From DAINBT01 sp036732785 (GTDB lineage: Bacteria; Planctomycetota; Phycisphaerae; Sedimentisphaerales; SM23-30), in NCBI GenBank assembly GCA_964537505.1, contig CAZICK010000019.1, positions 1 to 49,336 of the forward strand: 49,336 nt of DNA, read 5' to 3'. The notes below the pieces were generated by a model. The model searched no databases. It was given only the letters and a program-made list of their open reading frames with translations, and had not been told where the DNA came from. Positions within the stretch are counted from its first letter, which is position 1. Every line of letters starts with the position of its first letter. Both the position numbers and the translations under genes were made by a program. Positions 17,457-26,182 of the stretch are shown piece after piece.

Positions 17457-17933
17457 CTACTCCATGCCCCCAAATACTTTACCAAAACCCAACTCCTCCA
17501 GTAGCTGGTCTTCCTTTTTGTGCATAATTTCAGCGTGCCGGTCCGTCTGATCATCATAGCCCAACTGATGCAGCAGTCCATGCACTACATAGAGATTCAA
17601 CTCTGCCAACGGATCACCGCCTTGCTGCCTGGCTGTTCGGATCGCAACCTGAGCGTTAACCACAATATCACAATCTACAGTCTTCTGCAGGCCATTCGGC
17701 TCTTGTCGGTTCTGGTCACGCAGATCGAAACTAATCACATCTGTGACCTCCGATACGCCAAAATATTTCTCTTTTAGCTCGCGGATGGTCGCCTCATCCA
17801 CAATTGCGAGGCTGATCTGTGCCTTGCTTACGCTCATTTGTTGCAAAACATACTTAACGGTTTGGACCAACTGGCCACGGTCAATTGCCAAAGCGTCCTG
17901 ATTGTCGCATATTTCGATCTCAATTCCACTCAA
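17457..17933 (-). CDS. ybeY: Endoribonuclease YbeY (rRNA maturation factor)
   Basis: YbeY (158 aa) is a single-strand metal-dependent RNase for 16S rRNA 3'-end maturation and ribosome quality control. The core is LYVVHGLLHQLGYDDQTDRH, close to the consensus HGxLHLxGYDH. The first two histidine ligands are kept, but the third is aspartate here (GYDD). The family's EVTDVISFDL segment, with its conserved arginine-region equivalent, is also visible. The gene is six bases from the CorC-like gene and 11 bases after the HD phosphodiesterase gene, the neighbourhood in which ybeY is usually found (phoH, pgpH, ybeY). Confidence 0.9.
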   Translation of the reverse strand: MSGIEIEICDNQDALAIDRGQLVQTVKYVLQQMSVSKAQISLAIVDEATIRELKEKYFGVSEVTDVISFDLRDQNRQEPNGLQKTVDCDIVVNAQVAIRTARQQGGDPLAELNLYVVHGLLHQLGYDDQTDRHAEIMHKKEDQLLEELGFGKVFGGME

Positions 17934-17944
17934 TATATGGCGCC

Positions 17945-19471
17945 CTATTTGGTTGCGGTCTTTGCCGGTTTAGGTAGTTCCTGTTTCGGATAGGCAATCC
18001 TCGCATGATACATTCCACACAGACTCTTGATCAGGCTTTCTTCGATAAGGTGTAGTTCACGCATAGTCAGATCACAATCGTTGAACTGGCCGTCCTGAAG
18101 GCGTTTCATAGCTATATCGTGCACCAGGTTTTCGATACGGCTTGGAGTTGGTTCGTTCACGGCACGGCTGGCGCCTTCCACGGCATCGGCCAGCATGACA
18201 ATTGCTGCTTCCCTGGAGGCCGGTTTGTGGCCCGGATAGCGGAATTCCGTCTCGGCGATTTTCCGTCCGGAGTCCGGCCCTTTTTTTATCGCCTCATAGT
18301 AGAAGAACTCCACCAGTGTTGTGCCGTGATGCGTATCCGTAAACTGATGTAGAATACGTGGAATCTTATATTCCTGCAGCAATTCAAGCCCATCTCTGAC
18401 ATGTCCGACGATGATCATACGGCTCATGGTTGGCGACAGTTCCCGGTGCTGATTGAAGTATTCAGCCTGGTTTTCCACGAAGTATCGTGGTTTATTCAGT
18501 TTGCCTACGTCGTGATAGTAACTTCCCACCCGACATAGCAGTCCATTGGCGCCCACCGCCTCGGCCGCCGCCTCAGAGAGCATTCCGACCTGCCAACTGT
18601 GGTTGAAGGTTCCCGGTGCTTCCACGGCCAAACGTTTTAGCAGCGGCTTGGTCGCTTCACCGTAATCCAGCAGCGTCATATTGCTGGCAGTACGGAAAAC
18701 TCGTTCGATCACCGGCAGAAATCCCTGCATCAGAAAACCGACCGCCCATGTTGCCCCGCCTACCAGGAGACTGTTCCAAAATTGCCAATCTTTACTATGC
18801 CAATGCGACAGAATCAAATTCATCGCAAAAACAACAATACCCGCCATCCCACATACTTCGATCAGTTTGGTGCGGGTCCGTATCTCACGCAGGGACAATA
18901 TAGCGATGCCCACCCCACTGCCGGTGGCCAGGAGAATACCCAGTCCTTCCTTAAAGGTGTTGGCCATATCCGCCCATGCCAGTACGCTAATCAACCCCAA
19001 GAATGCACTAATGCCCAGAGCCAAACGTTGTGAGTAGGCGATGGTCATCATGATCGCGGTAATCATTACGGGCACCACAAGCAGATGCATCGGCCAACCC
19101 CGAATCACCCCCAGACGGACCAGGCCGATCATAATTAACAGTGACGCCAGTAATACACTGCCTCGCAGATGATTTTTCACGATTCGCGGCTCATACGCCA
19201 TCACGTAATGGCCCAGTCCGATGCTTAAGAACGTTATAATGGATCCTATGACGAGCAGCGACTTGACAAATGCCCAGAAACCGGCCTTCGACTCGTACAG
19301 CCTGCTATCAGCCGAAAGGATTGCGCTGGCGATGATGATAAACACCACCAATAACAATATGGAAACCAAGGCGCCCGAGTCGGAGAACTTCTGCAGCCAA
19401 GAAGCAAATTCACTATCGTTGGCGCGTCCTTTGCTGAAACGTTTTGGTTTCTTTTTACCCAAGCTCTTCAT
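17945..19471 (-). CDS. PgpH-like 7TM HD-domain phosphodiesterase without the large extracellular domain
   Basis: The 508-residue membrane protein has a first helix at about 34-53 and a run of six helices from about 65 to 255, then a cytosolic HD domain (about 280-475). HD motifs are seen in FNHSWQVGMLSEAA and SYYHDVGKLNKPRYF, with a later TDTHHGTT segment. Firmicute PgpH hydrolyses cyclic di-AMP and is about 710 aa, with a 7TMR-HDED domain of some 240 residues between helices 1 and 2. That domain is missing here: only about a dozen residues separate helices 1 and 2. Position between phoH and ybeY matches the Firmicute pgpH location. Substrate (c-di-AMP) is inferred from the family. Confidence 0.88.
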   Translation of the reverse strand: MKSLGKKKPKRFSKGRANDSEFASWLQKFSDSGALVSILLLVVFIIIASAILSADSRLYESKAGFWAFVKSLLVIGSIITFLSIGLGHYVMAYEPRIVKNHLRGSVLLASLLIMIGLVRLGVIRGWPMHLLVVPVMITAIMMTIAYSQRLALGISAFLGLISVLAWADMANTFKEGLGILLATGSGVGIAILSLREIRTRTKLIEVCGMAGIVVFAMNLILSHWHSKDWQFWNSLLVGGATWAVGFLMQGFLPVIERVFRTASNMTLLDYGEATKPLLKRLAVEAPGTFNHSWQVGMLSEAAAEAVGANGLLCRVGSYYHDVGKLNKPRYFVENQAEYFNQHRELSPTMSRMIIVGHVRDGLELLQEYKIPRILHQFTDTHHGTTLVEFFYYEAIKKGPDSGRKIAETEFRYPGHKPASREAAIVMLADAVEGASRAVNEPTPSRIENLVHDIAMKRLQDGQFNDCDLTMRELHLIEESLIKSLCGMYHARIAYPKQELPKPAKTATK

Positions 19472-19499
19472 TACTTATCCACTGATCTCATCTACTCAT

Positions 19500-20441
19500 T
19501 TACTCTTTACTCTTGTTTCCCTCGTAAGCCTTGACGATATTTTGCACCAGCCGATGACGTACAATATCGGCATCGGTTAATCGTACAAAAGTGATCCCTT
19601 TGATACCTTTCAGCCGAACCATGGCATCGACTAGCCCGGAGATCTGGCCGTCTCCCAGATCGGTTTGACTATCATCTCCGGTGACAATCATTTTTGAGTC
19701 GTGTCCCAGACGTGTCAGAAACATCAACATTTGGGATTTGGTGGTATTTTGTGCTTCATCGAGAATCACCACGGCGTTGTTAAGCGTTCTGCCCCGCATA
19801 AACGCCAGCGGAACCACCTCGATTATGTCATTTTGCATAAACTGTTTGACCTGATCGTATTTCATCATATCGCCCAGGGCATCGAACAGCGGGCGCAGAT
19901 AGGGGTTCACTTTGGCTTGCATATCACCGGGAAGGAAACCCAGTTTTTCCCCTGCTTCAACTGCCGGCCGAGCCAGAATAATCCGACGGATTTTATCACC
20001 TTTAAGCATAGAAACCGCCATGGCAACTGCCAGATAGGTCTTGCCGGTACCAGCCGGCCCAGTACAAAAAACCATGTCGTTCTCTTCTATCGCCCCAATA
20101 TATTTTTCCTGACCGGCGGTCCGTGCTTCGATTGCCCGGCCCCGTACGTAAACTTCGATCTGATGGGTCTTATCCTGCATTGATATGACAACCGCATTGC
20201 CCAACAATCGCAGCATGTCTTTTTTCGTAATGACATTGCTTTTATTGAGATGTTCCTGCATCGACTCTAACAGGCCGGCGGCCTTGGCCACCGCATCTCT
20301 AGTCCCGGAGAGCTTGATCCGACCATCGCGGGCTGTGATACGCACATCGCATATCTCGCGCATAATCCGCAGATTATCGTCTGCCGTGCCGAACAACTGC
20401 ACGCGTTTTTCCAGATTTTCCAGCGTTAAGGTCAGTTCCAT
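19500..20441 (-). CDS. phoH: PhoH-family ATPase
   Basis: The 313-residue protein carries an N-terminal nucleic-acid-binding region (about 10-75; RITARDGRIKLSGTRDAV) and a PhoH P-loop domain. Walker A is GPAGTGKT, followed by LARPAVEAGEKLGFLPGD, and Walker B is NAVVILDEAQN, with the VTGDDSQTDL stretch. PhoH proteins are ATP-dependent RNA/DNA-linked enzymes, often placed with ybeY in RNA metabolism. The ATG at 20441 has no normal ribosome-binding site: a perfect palindrome ends five bases before it. That palindrome may modulate translation. Confidence 0.93.
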   Translation of the reverse strand: MELTLTLENLEKRVQLFGTADDNLRIMREICDVRITARDGRIKLSGTRDAVAKAAGLLESMQEHLNKSNVITKKDMLRLLGNAVVISMQDKTHQIEVYVRGRAIEARTAGQEKYIGAIEENDMVFCTGPAGTGKTYLAVAMAVSMLKGDKIRRIILARPAVEAGEKLGFLPGDMQAKVNPYLRPLFDALGDMMKYDQVKQFMQNDIIEVVPLAFMRGRTLNNAVVILDEAQNTTKSQMLMFLTRLGHDSKMIVTGDDSQTDLGDGQISGLVDAMVRLKGIKGITFVRLTDADIVRHRLVQNIVKAYEGNKSKE

Positions 20442-20446
20442 TTGTT

Positions 20447-20466
20447 ATTCCCGCTACCGCGGGAAT
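20447..20466. repeat. REP-like palindrome over the phoH ribosome-binding region
   Basis: An 8-base-pair perfect stem (ATTCCCGC / GCGGGAAT, loop TACC) occupies the place where a phoH ribosome-binding site should be, between cdsA and phoH. Two other hairpins of the same design occur at 27782-27797 and 49046-49063, so this looks like a dispersed REP-type element. Confidence 0.75.
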
Positions 20467-20495
20467 CCATCTTTAGTAAAACCTCGCAGGGCGGA

Positions 20496-21374
20496 TCACC
20501 ACATAAACAGCATATATGCCACTGGCGCCGCCACCAAGGGAGAATCCAGCATATCCATTACTCCACCGAACTCCGGCACCAAATTCGCCGAGTCCTTACT
20601 ACCGGCGTCACGCTTGAGCATCGATTCCAGCAGATCACCCAACTGTCCGCTCACCGCCACCGCAATGCCGAATACTACCGCTTTTTCAAAATACATTATA
20701 TCAGAAAACCCGGCAAAAAGCGATGCCACAATTACCGCCAGGGCCATTCCCCCGAAAAAACCTTCCCAGGTCTTTTTCGGACTGATCGAGGGCGCCCATT
20801 TGTGACGTCCTATAAATCGACCTGTGAAGTAAGCCCCTATGTCAGCAGACTTTACGCACGCCAGAAACATCACCACTGTGCCCGCTTGACTCCATAGATC
20901 GCCACCGTCCCGGCCGATGAGCCTGATCGCAACTAAAAAATATCCTCCAAAGCCCAGATAAATTACCGAAAAACAGCTCGCTCCCAGATTGACCAGTGTG
21001 TTTTCTGTGCCGTTTTTTGCCCCCTGGACCAGGGCCGCTGCAAGCAGACTGCCGAACACCACCCCCGCCAAAGCCAATCCCAGCGACTCTTCGGCAGACC
21101 AAAACGGCCCCGTCACCAGCAGCATCACCGCCGGAATTATCACCAAAACCACAGGATTTATCCCCTTAGCACGGGCCATAGTGGCCAACTCCGCCACTGC
21201 CTTTACGAGCATCACCATAACCAACAGGGCAAAACCAATCCCCCGAAACTTTTCCGACAAAACAAAATAGTCCCGACTCCCCAGCCAACCTTCACCCAAC
21301 AGCACCCCCGCCAGAGCCACGCTCATCAGCGTACCCAATACCACCCGCCTGGCCATTGCCGATTTTAATGCCAT
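20496..21374 (-). CDS. cdsA: Phosphatidate cytidylyltransferase
   Basis: CdsA (292 aa) makes CDP-diacylglycerol from phosphatidic acid and CTP, the branch point of phospholipid synthesis. It is a polytopic inner-membrane protein with about eight helices. The family signature is near residues 185-225: KSADIGAYFTGRFIGRHKWA followed by SPKKTWEGFFGG. The C-terminal LLESMLKRDAGSKDSANLVP with GGVMDMLDS is the other conserved block. An internal ATG six codons later could be the real start. It follows uppS after about 100 bases, the order found in many bacteria. Confidence 0.95.
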   Translation of the reverse strand: MALKSAMARRVVLGTLMSVALAGVLLGEGWLGSRDYFVLSEKFRGIGFALLVMVMLVKAVAELATMARAKGINPVVLVIIPAVMLLVTGPFWSAEESLGLALAGVVFGSLLAAALVQGAKNGTENTLVNLGASCFSVIYLGFGGYFLVAIRLIGRDGGDLWSQAGTVVMFLACVKSADIGAYFTGRFIGRHKWAPSISPKKTWEGFFGGMALAVIVASLFAGFSDIMYFEKAVVFGIAVAVSGQLGDLLESMLKRDAGSKDSANLVPEFGGVMDMLDSPLVAAPVAYMLFMW

Positions 21375-21470
21375 ACTCTCTACAACCTATTTCCCATGCA
21401 TATATATCCAACAGATATGCGATGACAGTATTTATGTAAGGGCATGGCTTTACGCACACCGTGCCCTGAT

Positions 21471-22187
21471 TTATTTGGCATCTACCTTAAGGCCACCGAA
21501 TCGGCGGTCACGACCAGCATAATCCTTTATTGCCCCATACAAAACGTCACCGTCAAAATCGGGCCATAAAACGTCCGTCACGTATAGTTCCGCATAAGAT
21601 ATCTGCCACAGCAGAAAATTACTGATCCGCATTTCACCTGCCGTGCGAATCAGCAGATCCGGGTCCGGCAGACCTGCGGTATCAAGATACGAACTGACCA
21701 TTGTTTCGTCTATATCTTTGGCTTTGAGTGATCCATCCCGGCTGTCATTAACCATCTTTTGAATCGCGGCGACAAGTTCCGACCGTCCTGAATAGTTCAA
21801 TGCCAGACATAGTGTCATACCGGTATTGTCTTGACTGATCCGAACCGTTTCGCGCAGTTCACGCAGAACGCGATCAGGCAGTATCTGCTCAAACCCGATA
21901 TGACGTACCTTTATATTGTTATTCATAATGGTCGGCCGTTCTTCGATCAGATACTGTTCATAGAGATCCATCAACCCTGCCACCTCTTCGGGCGGTCGTT
22001 TCCAGTTTTCGGTGCTGAACGAATACAACGTCAGGCACTCGACACCCAGCCGAGCTGTTTCGGTTATGGTAAAACGAACACCCTTACTACCGTTACGGTG
22101 TCCTTCGATACGCGGCAAACCGCGATGTTGGGCCCAACGACCATTACCATCCATAATTATGGCAATATGCCTCGGCAGCCTGTTCAT
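21471..22187 (-). CDS. uppS: Undecaprenyl diphosphate synthase (cis-prenyltransferase)
   Basis: UppS elongates farnesyl diphosphate with isopentenyl units to the C55 lipid carrier of peptidoglycan and surface polysaccharides. The motif IAIIMDGNGRWA (catalytic aspartate) lies near the start, then RIEGHRNGSKGVRF, ALNYSGRSELVAA, and close to the end RTAGEMRISNFLLWQISYAE with LWPDFD. An ATG at 22229 would add 14 residues unlike the family; the ATG at 22187 has AGGGA seven bases upstream and begins MNRLPRHIAIIMDG, so it is preferred (about 238 aa). It sits between purA and cdsA in the operon. Confidence 0.94.
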   Translation of the reverse strand: MNRLPRHIAIIMDGNGRWAQHRGLPRIEGHRNGSKGVRFTITETARLGVECLTLYSFSTENWKRPPEEVAGLMDLYEQYLIEERPTIMNNNIKVRHIGFEQILPDRVLRELRETVRISQDNTGMTLCLALNYSGRSELVAAIQKMVNDSRDGSLKAKDIDETMVSSYLDTAGLPDPDLLIRTAGEMRISNFLLWQISYAELYVTDVLWPDFDGDVLYGAIKDYAGRDRRFGGLKVDAK

Positions 22188-22260
22188 GGGAATCCCTAAA
22201 ACAGGATGTAATTGGCAGTTATTACTCATATATTCGGTCTTAACTTTCGTTATCCTCGCA

Positions 22261-23550
22261 TTAGTGAGTCACCGACAGCATTTGATCTCGGCTCGGACCA
22301 ATGCCGACCATCCGAATTGGAACCTGTAATATCTCTTCCAGAAACAGAATATACTTTTTCGCCTGCTCGGGCAACTGCTCGAAAGAACCAACCCCACTGA
22401 TATCCTGATCGAAACCCTCGAACGTCTGATATTCGCACTGAACCTCTTTGAGTATCACCTCTTCTGCCGGGAAAAATTCCAACTTTTCGCCTTTATAGCG
22501 ATATGCGGTACACACTTTCAGTTCTTTCAGACCGCTTAGAGTATCCAGATGCTGCACTATTATCTCATCGATACCGCCGATCCTGACTGAATAGCCCACA
22601 GTGACGGCATCAAACCAACCGCAACGCCTTGGCCGACCTGTGGTGGTTCCATACTCATGACCTTTTTCGCGAATATAATCACCGACTTCGTTGTCTTGCT
22701 CAGTGGGAAACGGGCCGCCTCCCACACGTGTGGTATAGGCCTTGGCCACTCCTACATAACGGTCGATCGCTTTAGCCGGCAGTCCCGTAGCGGCCGGCAG
22801 TCCTACCGCACTGGAATTGCTCGATGTTACATACGGAAATGTGCCATGATCCAAATCCAGCAATGTTCCCTGAGCCCCTTCGAACAGCATCCTTTTGCCC
22901 TGTCCCCAGGCCTGATGCAAAAGAAACGTGGTGTCGGTAATGAGCGGGGCAATTCGATCCGACCAACCTCGACATTTCTCAAAAATCTCCTCCAAATCCA
23001 TCGGCTCAAGGTCATGATAGATCGCTGCGAAAAGTTTATTCTTATATTCCAATATCCTTTTCAACTTCTCACGCATAATCTCCAGGTCCAGCAGATCGGC
23101 CACCCGTAAAGCGGTGTTGCGCGCAACCTTATCGCTGTAACACGGACCGATACCGCGGACGGTGGTCCCAATCTTAGCCTTACCCATCGCTTCTTCGCTG
23201 AGCCGATCCTGCTTCTTGTGATAATCCATCACCAGATGAGCACGCCCCGATATCCGCAAGTTGTCTCCAACCTTCATCCCCCGCTCCTCAAGCCCTGCTA
23301 TCTCACCCAACAGAACCTCGCCGTCCAGCGCCACCCCATTGGTTATCACACACAATAACCCTTCCCGCAGAATGCCGCTGGGCAGAAGATGCAGCTTAAA
23401 AGCCGTTTCGCTATTGCTTCGCACAACCGTATGGCCCGCATTGGCTCCCCCGCTATAGCGAATCACCATATCCGCTGATTCACTCATACGATCAATTACC
23501 TTGCCCTTGCCTTCATCGCCCCATTGCAAGCCAACAACACAGATATTCAT
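22261..23550 (-). CDS. purA: Adenylosuccinate synthetase
   Basis: PurA uses GTP and aspartate to turn IMP into adenylosuccinate in AMP synthesis. The product from the ATG at 23550 is 429 aa, normal for the family. It begins MNICVVGLQWGDEGKGKVID, whose GDEGKGK is the phosphate-binding loop with the catalytic aspartate. The SGGANAGHT(VV) block, IGTTVRGIGPCYSDKVAR, and FEGAQGTLLDLDHGTFPYVTSS follow. An upstream ATG at 23571 adds seven odd residues; AAAGGAAAGG lies just before the chosen start. It heads the long minus-strand run towards recO, about 75 bases from uppS. Confidence 0.96.
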   Translation of the reverse strand: MNICVVGLQWGDEGKGKVIDRMSESADMVIRYSGGANAGHTVVRSNSETAFKLHLLPSGILREGLLCVITNGVALDGEVLLGEIAGLEERGMKVGDNLRISGRAHLVMDYHKKQDRLSEEAMGKAKIGTTVRGIGPCYSDKVARNTALRVADLLDLEIMREKLKRILEYKNKLFAAIYHDLEPMDLEEIFEKCRGWSDRIAPLITDTTFLLHQAWGQGKRMLFEGAQGTLLDLDHGTFPYVTSSNSSAVGLPAATGLPAKAIDRYVGVAKAYTTRVGGGPFPTEQDNEVGDYIREKGHEYGTTTGRPRRCGWFDAVTVGYSVRIGGIDEIIVQHLDTLSGLKELKVCTAYRYKGEKLEFFPAEEVILKEVQCEYQTFEGFDQDISGVGSFEQLPEQAKKYILFLEEILQVPIRMVGIGPSRDQMLSVTH

Positions 23551-23843
23551 TCTTGACCTTTCCTTTAACAACCACTGTCTTAGCGGCTTTTCTTTACACC
23601 CAAACGCAACACGCTACCAAAGTAATCCCGCCCGGTCAAACAAATTTATCCCCCAATATCAGTACTGTAAACAGACTTTCAGGCAGCACCGTAAGATTCG
23701 AAAAGGCTGAAAAGCCGTTATTAGCTGATTTTGCGGCGATATCGCCTGGGCTGGCCGACCTTCCAGCTTGGACGGCCCCAGATTACAAAAAGAAAAAACG
23801 CCTCTACCACTCCAAATAAATACAGTTCTTTTTTGTAATAAGC

Positions 23844-23871
23844 TTGACATTTGTTCCGATAACGGTATAGA
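23844..23871 (+). promoter_or_regulatory. Candidate sigma-70 promoter of the secretin gene
   Basis: TTGACA (23844-23849) is the perfect -35 consensus, followed after 16 bases by TATAGA (23866-23871). Transcription from here would begin at about 23879, shortly before the GGAGG ribosome-binding site (23882-23886) and the ATG at 23897. The rest of the 23551-23843 intergenic stretch, shared with divergent purA, shows no gene. Confidence 0.55.
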
Positions 23872-23896
23872 CTATAGCAGTGGAGGTTTTGTCGAA

Positions 23897-26071
23897 ATGA
23901 GTAGACATAGCGCCGCAATGTTAAATCACGCCGCCAAATTTAGCAGAAATGCTTTGCTTACGCCTCTAATCTTTGTGGTGGCGTTTTGCCCCTATGGTTG
24001 TGGGAACCTCTTCTCCCAGAAACCCACTGAAATGGAGTCTAAAAGAATACTCACCAACTTGGCTGAGATTCACCCCGTGGCTGAACCAAATACCCCTATC
24101 CCACAGATATACACTATCCCACCGGAAATCATCCAACAGACAATTGACGGCAAAGAAGAGACGAAACTATTTTACTATTGCCGTAACCTCATCGCCAAAG
24201 ACCTGGAAGATATCGTCAACAAACAGTTCGCTGTTATTATGCAGAAGGATAAACAAACCATTGGTTCCCCAAACTATACCGTCACCTGCAACCCTGCTGT
24301 CAACCAGTTAATAGTCAGGTGCCCCAGTGCGCAGGAGGCCCAGCATGTCCTTGAGTTCCTGGTTCTTGTTGATGTCCAACCCATCCAGGTCAAAATCGAC
24401 TGTCTTGTCTCTGAGGTTTACGCAGACCTGACCATGGACTGGGAAACCACCTTAAAGATAGAAAATCTCTTTGGTGAAACGATCTATCTGGGAGGTAAAA
24501 CAACTGGAGGCGACTTACTACCGGCATTTCCCGGCGCCGCGCTCAGGGAAACCGCCCGCGCTTCCTTTGGCCTTAAGACCGGATATATTCGAAATGAAGG
24601 CGTCCCCGGACGTGAGTTCAGGGCCTTGGTTGATCTGCTGGTCTCCAGGGGCTATCTGAAAATTATGATGAACCCGTCGGTAGAGGTCGTTAACGGTAAA
24701 ACCGCAAGATTTCATGCCAGCGAGCACGTACCACTGCAAAAAGAATTTCTCTACCAAAGAGACGGTTTTGTTTCCGAAAAGACGGAGTACATCGACGTAG
24801 AAGATATTCTTGAGGTTACCCCCTATGTCTTTGCCGATGGCACTATAGGCATGGAGACAAGCGCGACCATCGGCTCCAAATCCACCCCGGAAGGTGTAAA
24901 GCAGATACGAATTATCACCAAACGATCTATCGAAATTGACGAAAATCGGATCAGACCCGGTGAAAGCCTCGTGGTCGGAGGAATAAGAAAGATCGAAAGA
25001 AGCTCCATCGTCCGGGGCGTCCCGTTCCTTAAGGATATACCACTGCTCGGCATTCTTTTCTCCAGCAAGGATTACGAAGATCGGGCCAAGGAGGTCATAT
25101 TCATATTAACTCCCACCATCTCCTCCGGCGGAACTCCCAATTATGAAATGGTTGATATGCTCCAGAAAAAACACGATTTGCCTATTTCTTCCGATCCGTT
25201 GTATAAAGCCGTTTCGGACCCATGGGGGCTGGAAGCGCGCGAAGAAAAATATCTCCGTGGTACCCTCGATGCTGAACATGCTCAGGCCGAGGCCAGAAAT
25301 GAAAAACAAAAGGCCCGACTCTCCATCAAGCGAGCGGAAGAAGCCTTAGCCGAGGCCCAAAAGGCGAAAGAAGAAACCCAACATGCAAAGCTGGAGGCCG
25401 CTCAGGCTGAAGAACAGGCGCAAACCGAAAGACAAAAGGCCGCTGAAGCCATAGCTCAGGCCGAAAAGGCCCAACAGGAAACCCAAAAAGCAAAAGAACA
25501 GATCCAGCAGGCAAATCAAAAAGCTGCCGATGCTGAACAACAGGCGCAAGCCGAAAAACAAAAGGCCGCCGAAGCCGCCGCCCAGGCCGAAGAGGCCCAA
25601 CAGGAAACCCAAAAAGCAAAAGAACAGATCCAGCAGGCAAATCAAAAAGCTGCCGATGCTGAACAACAGGCGCAAGCCGAAAAACAAAAGGCCGCCGAAG
25701 CCGCCGCCCAGGCCGAAGAGGNNNNNNNNNNNNNNNNNNNNNNNNNNNNNNNNNNNNNNNNNNNNNNNNNNNNNNNNNNNNNNNNNNNNNNNNNNNNNNN
25801 NNNNNNNNNNNNNNNNNNNNNAGCCGAAAAACAAAAGGCCGCCGAAGCCGCCGCCCAGGCCGAAGAGGCCCAACAGAAAGCTCAGGAGGCAAAGGCCGAT
25901 GCGCAAAAAGCCGCCGATGCTGAAAAGCAGGCGCAAGCCGAAAAACAAAAGGCCGCCGAAGCCGCCGCCCAGGCCGAAGAGGCCCAGCAGAAAACCCAGA
26001 AGGCCGGGGCGCAAAAAGCCAAACAGCAAGATAAAAAAACAAAAACCGGAACCCTAAAATTCAAAATCTAG
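23897..26071 (+). CDS. Secretin-like outer-membrane protein with repetitive coiled-coil tail
   Basis: From the ATG at 23897, with GGAGG 10 bases upstream, the protein is about 724 aa, gap excluded from certainty. Residues 15-36 form a signal sequence ending in a weak lipobox (CPYGC). A short N domain (about 85-160) leads to the secretin core (about 165-435), recognisable from VQIKIDCLV-type and VVGGIRKIERSSIVRGVPFL segments and DIPLLGILFSSKDYEDRAKE with a FILTPTI end. STN and multiple N-domains of GspD/PilQ are lacking. The remaining 270 residues are Ala/Gln/Lys/Glu repeats forming a long coiled coil, similar to TolA-like stalks. The sequence crosses 100 N, so tail length and frame past the gap are not certain. 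No other type II secretion or pilus genes are near. Confidence 0.85.
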   Translation: MSRHSAAMLNHAAKFSRNALLTPLIFVVAFCPYGCGNLFSQKPTEMESKRILTNLAEIHPVAEPNTPIPQIYTIPPEIIQQTIDGKEETKLFYYCRNLIAKDLEDIVNKQFAVIMQKDKQTIGSPNYTVTCNPAVNQLIVRCPSAQEAQHVLEFLVLVDVQPIQVKIDCLVSEVYADLTMDWETTLKIENLFGETIYLGGKTTGGDLLPAFPGAALRETARASFGLKTGYIRNEGVPGREFRALVDLLVSRGYLKIMMNPSVEVVNGKTARFHASEHVPLQKEFLYQRDGFVSEKTEYIDVEDILEVTPYVFADGTIGMETSATIGSKSTPEGVKQIRIITKRSIEIDENRIRPGESLVVGGIRKIERSSIVRGVPFLKDIPLLGILFSSKDYEDRAKEVIFILTPTISSGGTPNYEMVDMLQKKHDLPISSDPLYKAVSDPWGLEAREEKYLRGTLDAEHAQAEARNEKQKARLSIKRAEEALAEAQKAKEETQHAKLEAAQAEEQAQTERQKAAEAIAQAEKAQQETQKAKEQIQQANQKAADAEQQAQAEKQKAAEAAAQAEEAQQETQKAKEQIQQANQKAADAEQQAQAEKQKAAEAAAQAEEXXXXXXXXXXXXXXXXXXXXXXXXXXXXXXXXXXAEKQKAAEAAAQAEEAQQKAQEAKADAQKAADAEKQAQAEKQKAAEAAAQAEEAQQKTQKAGAQKAKQQDKKTKTGTLKFKI
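25469..25720 (+). repeat. Tandem 126-base coding repeat (42 residues)
   Basis: Two adjacent copies (25469-25594 and 25595-25720) appear identical, each encoding 42 residues that start AQQETQKAKEQIQQANQKAA and end QAEKQKAAEAAAQAEE. A third copy begins at 25721 and is lost in the N run. After the gap, related 38-residue units continue (AQQKAQEAKADAQKAADAEK...). Repeat length is a multiple of seven residues, which keeps the coiled-coil heptad register. Near-identity at DNA level suggests recent expansion. Confidence 0.9.
25722..25821. other. Assembly gap of 100 N inside the repeat array
   Basis: Exactly 100 undetermined bases, the usual placeholder for a gap of unknown size. It falls in the 126-base repeats, where short reads cannot be placed. 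The true number of repeat units is therefore unknown, and the open frame across it is not proof of continuity. Confidence 0.98.
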
Positions 26072-26182
26072 TCCGACGAAAAGAAACCCGACAACTTCAA
26101 GGGTCAGCCGGCTGCCGAACACGTACAATAACCTGCCGGATTCCTGTCCCGTGTTTCTCACCACTTACCAAATCGGCCAATC

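Noticed and set aside
25469..25720. CRISPR array
   Set aside because: The 126-base repeats are directly adjacent without spacers and are an in-frame coiled-coil coding repeat.
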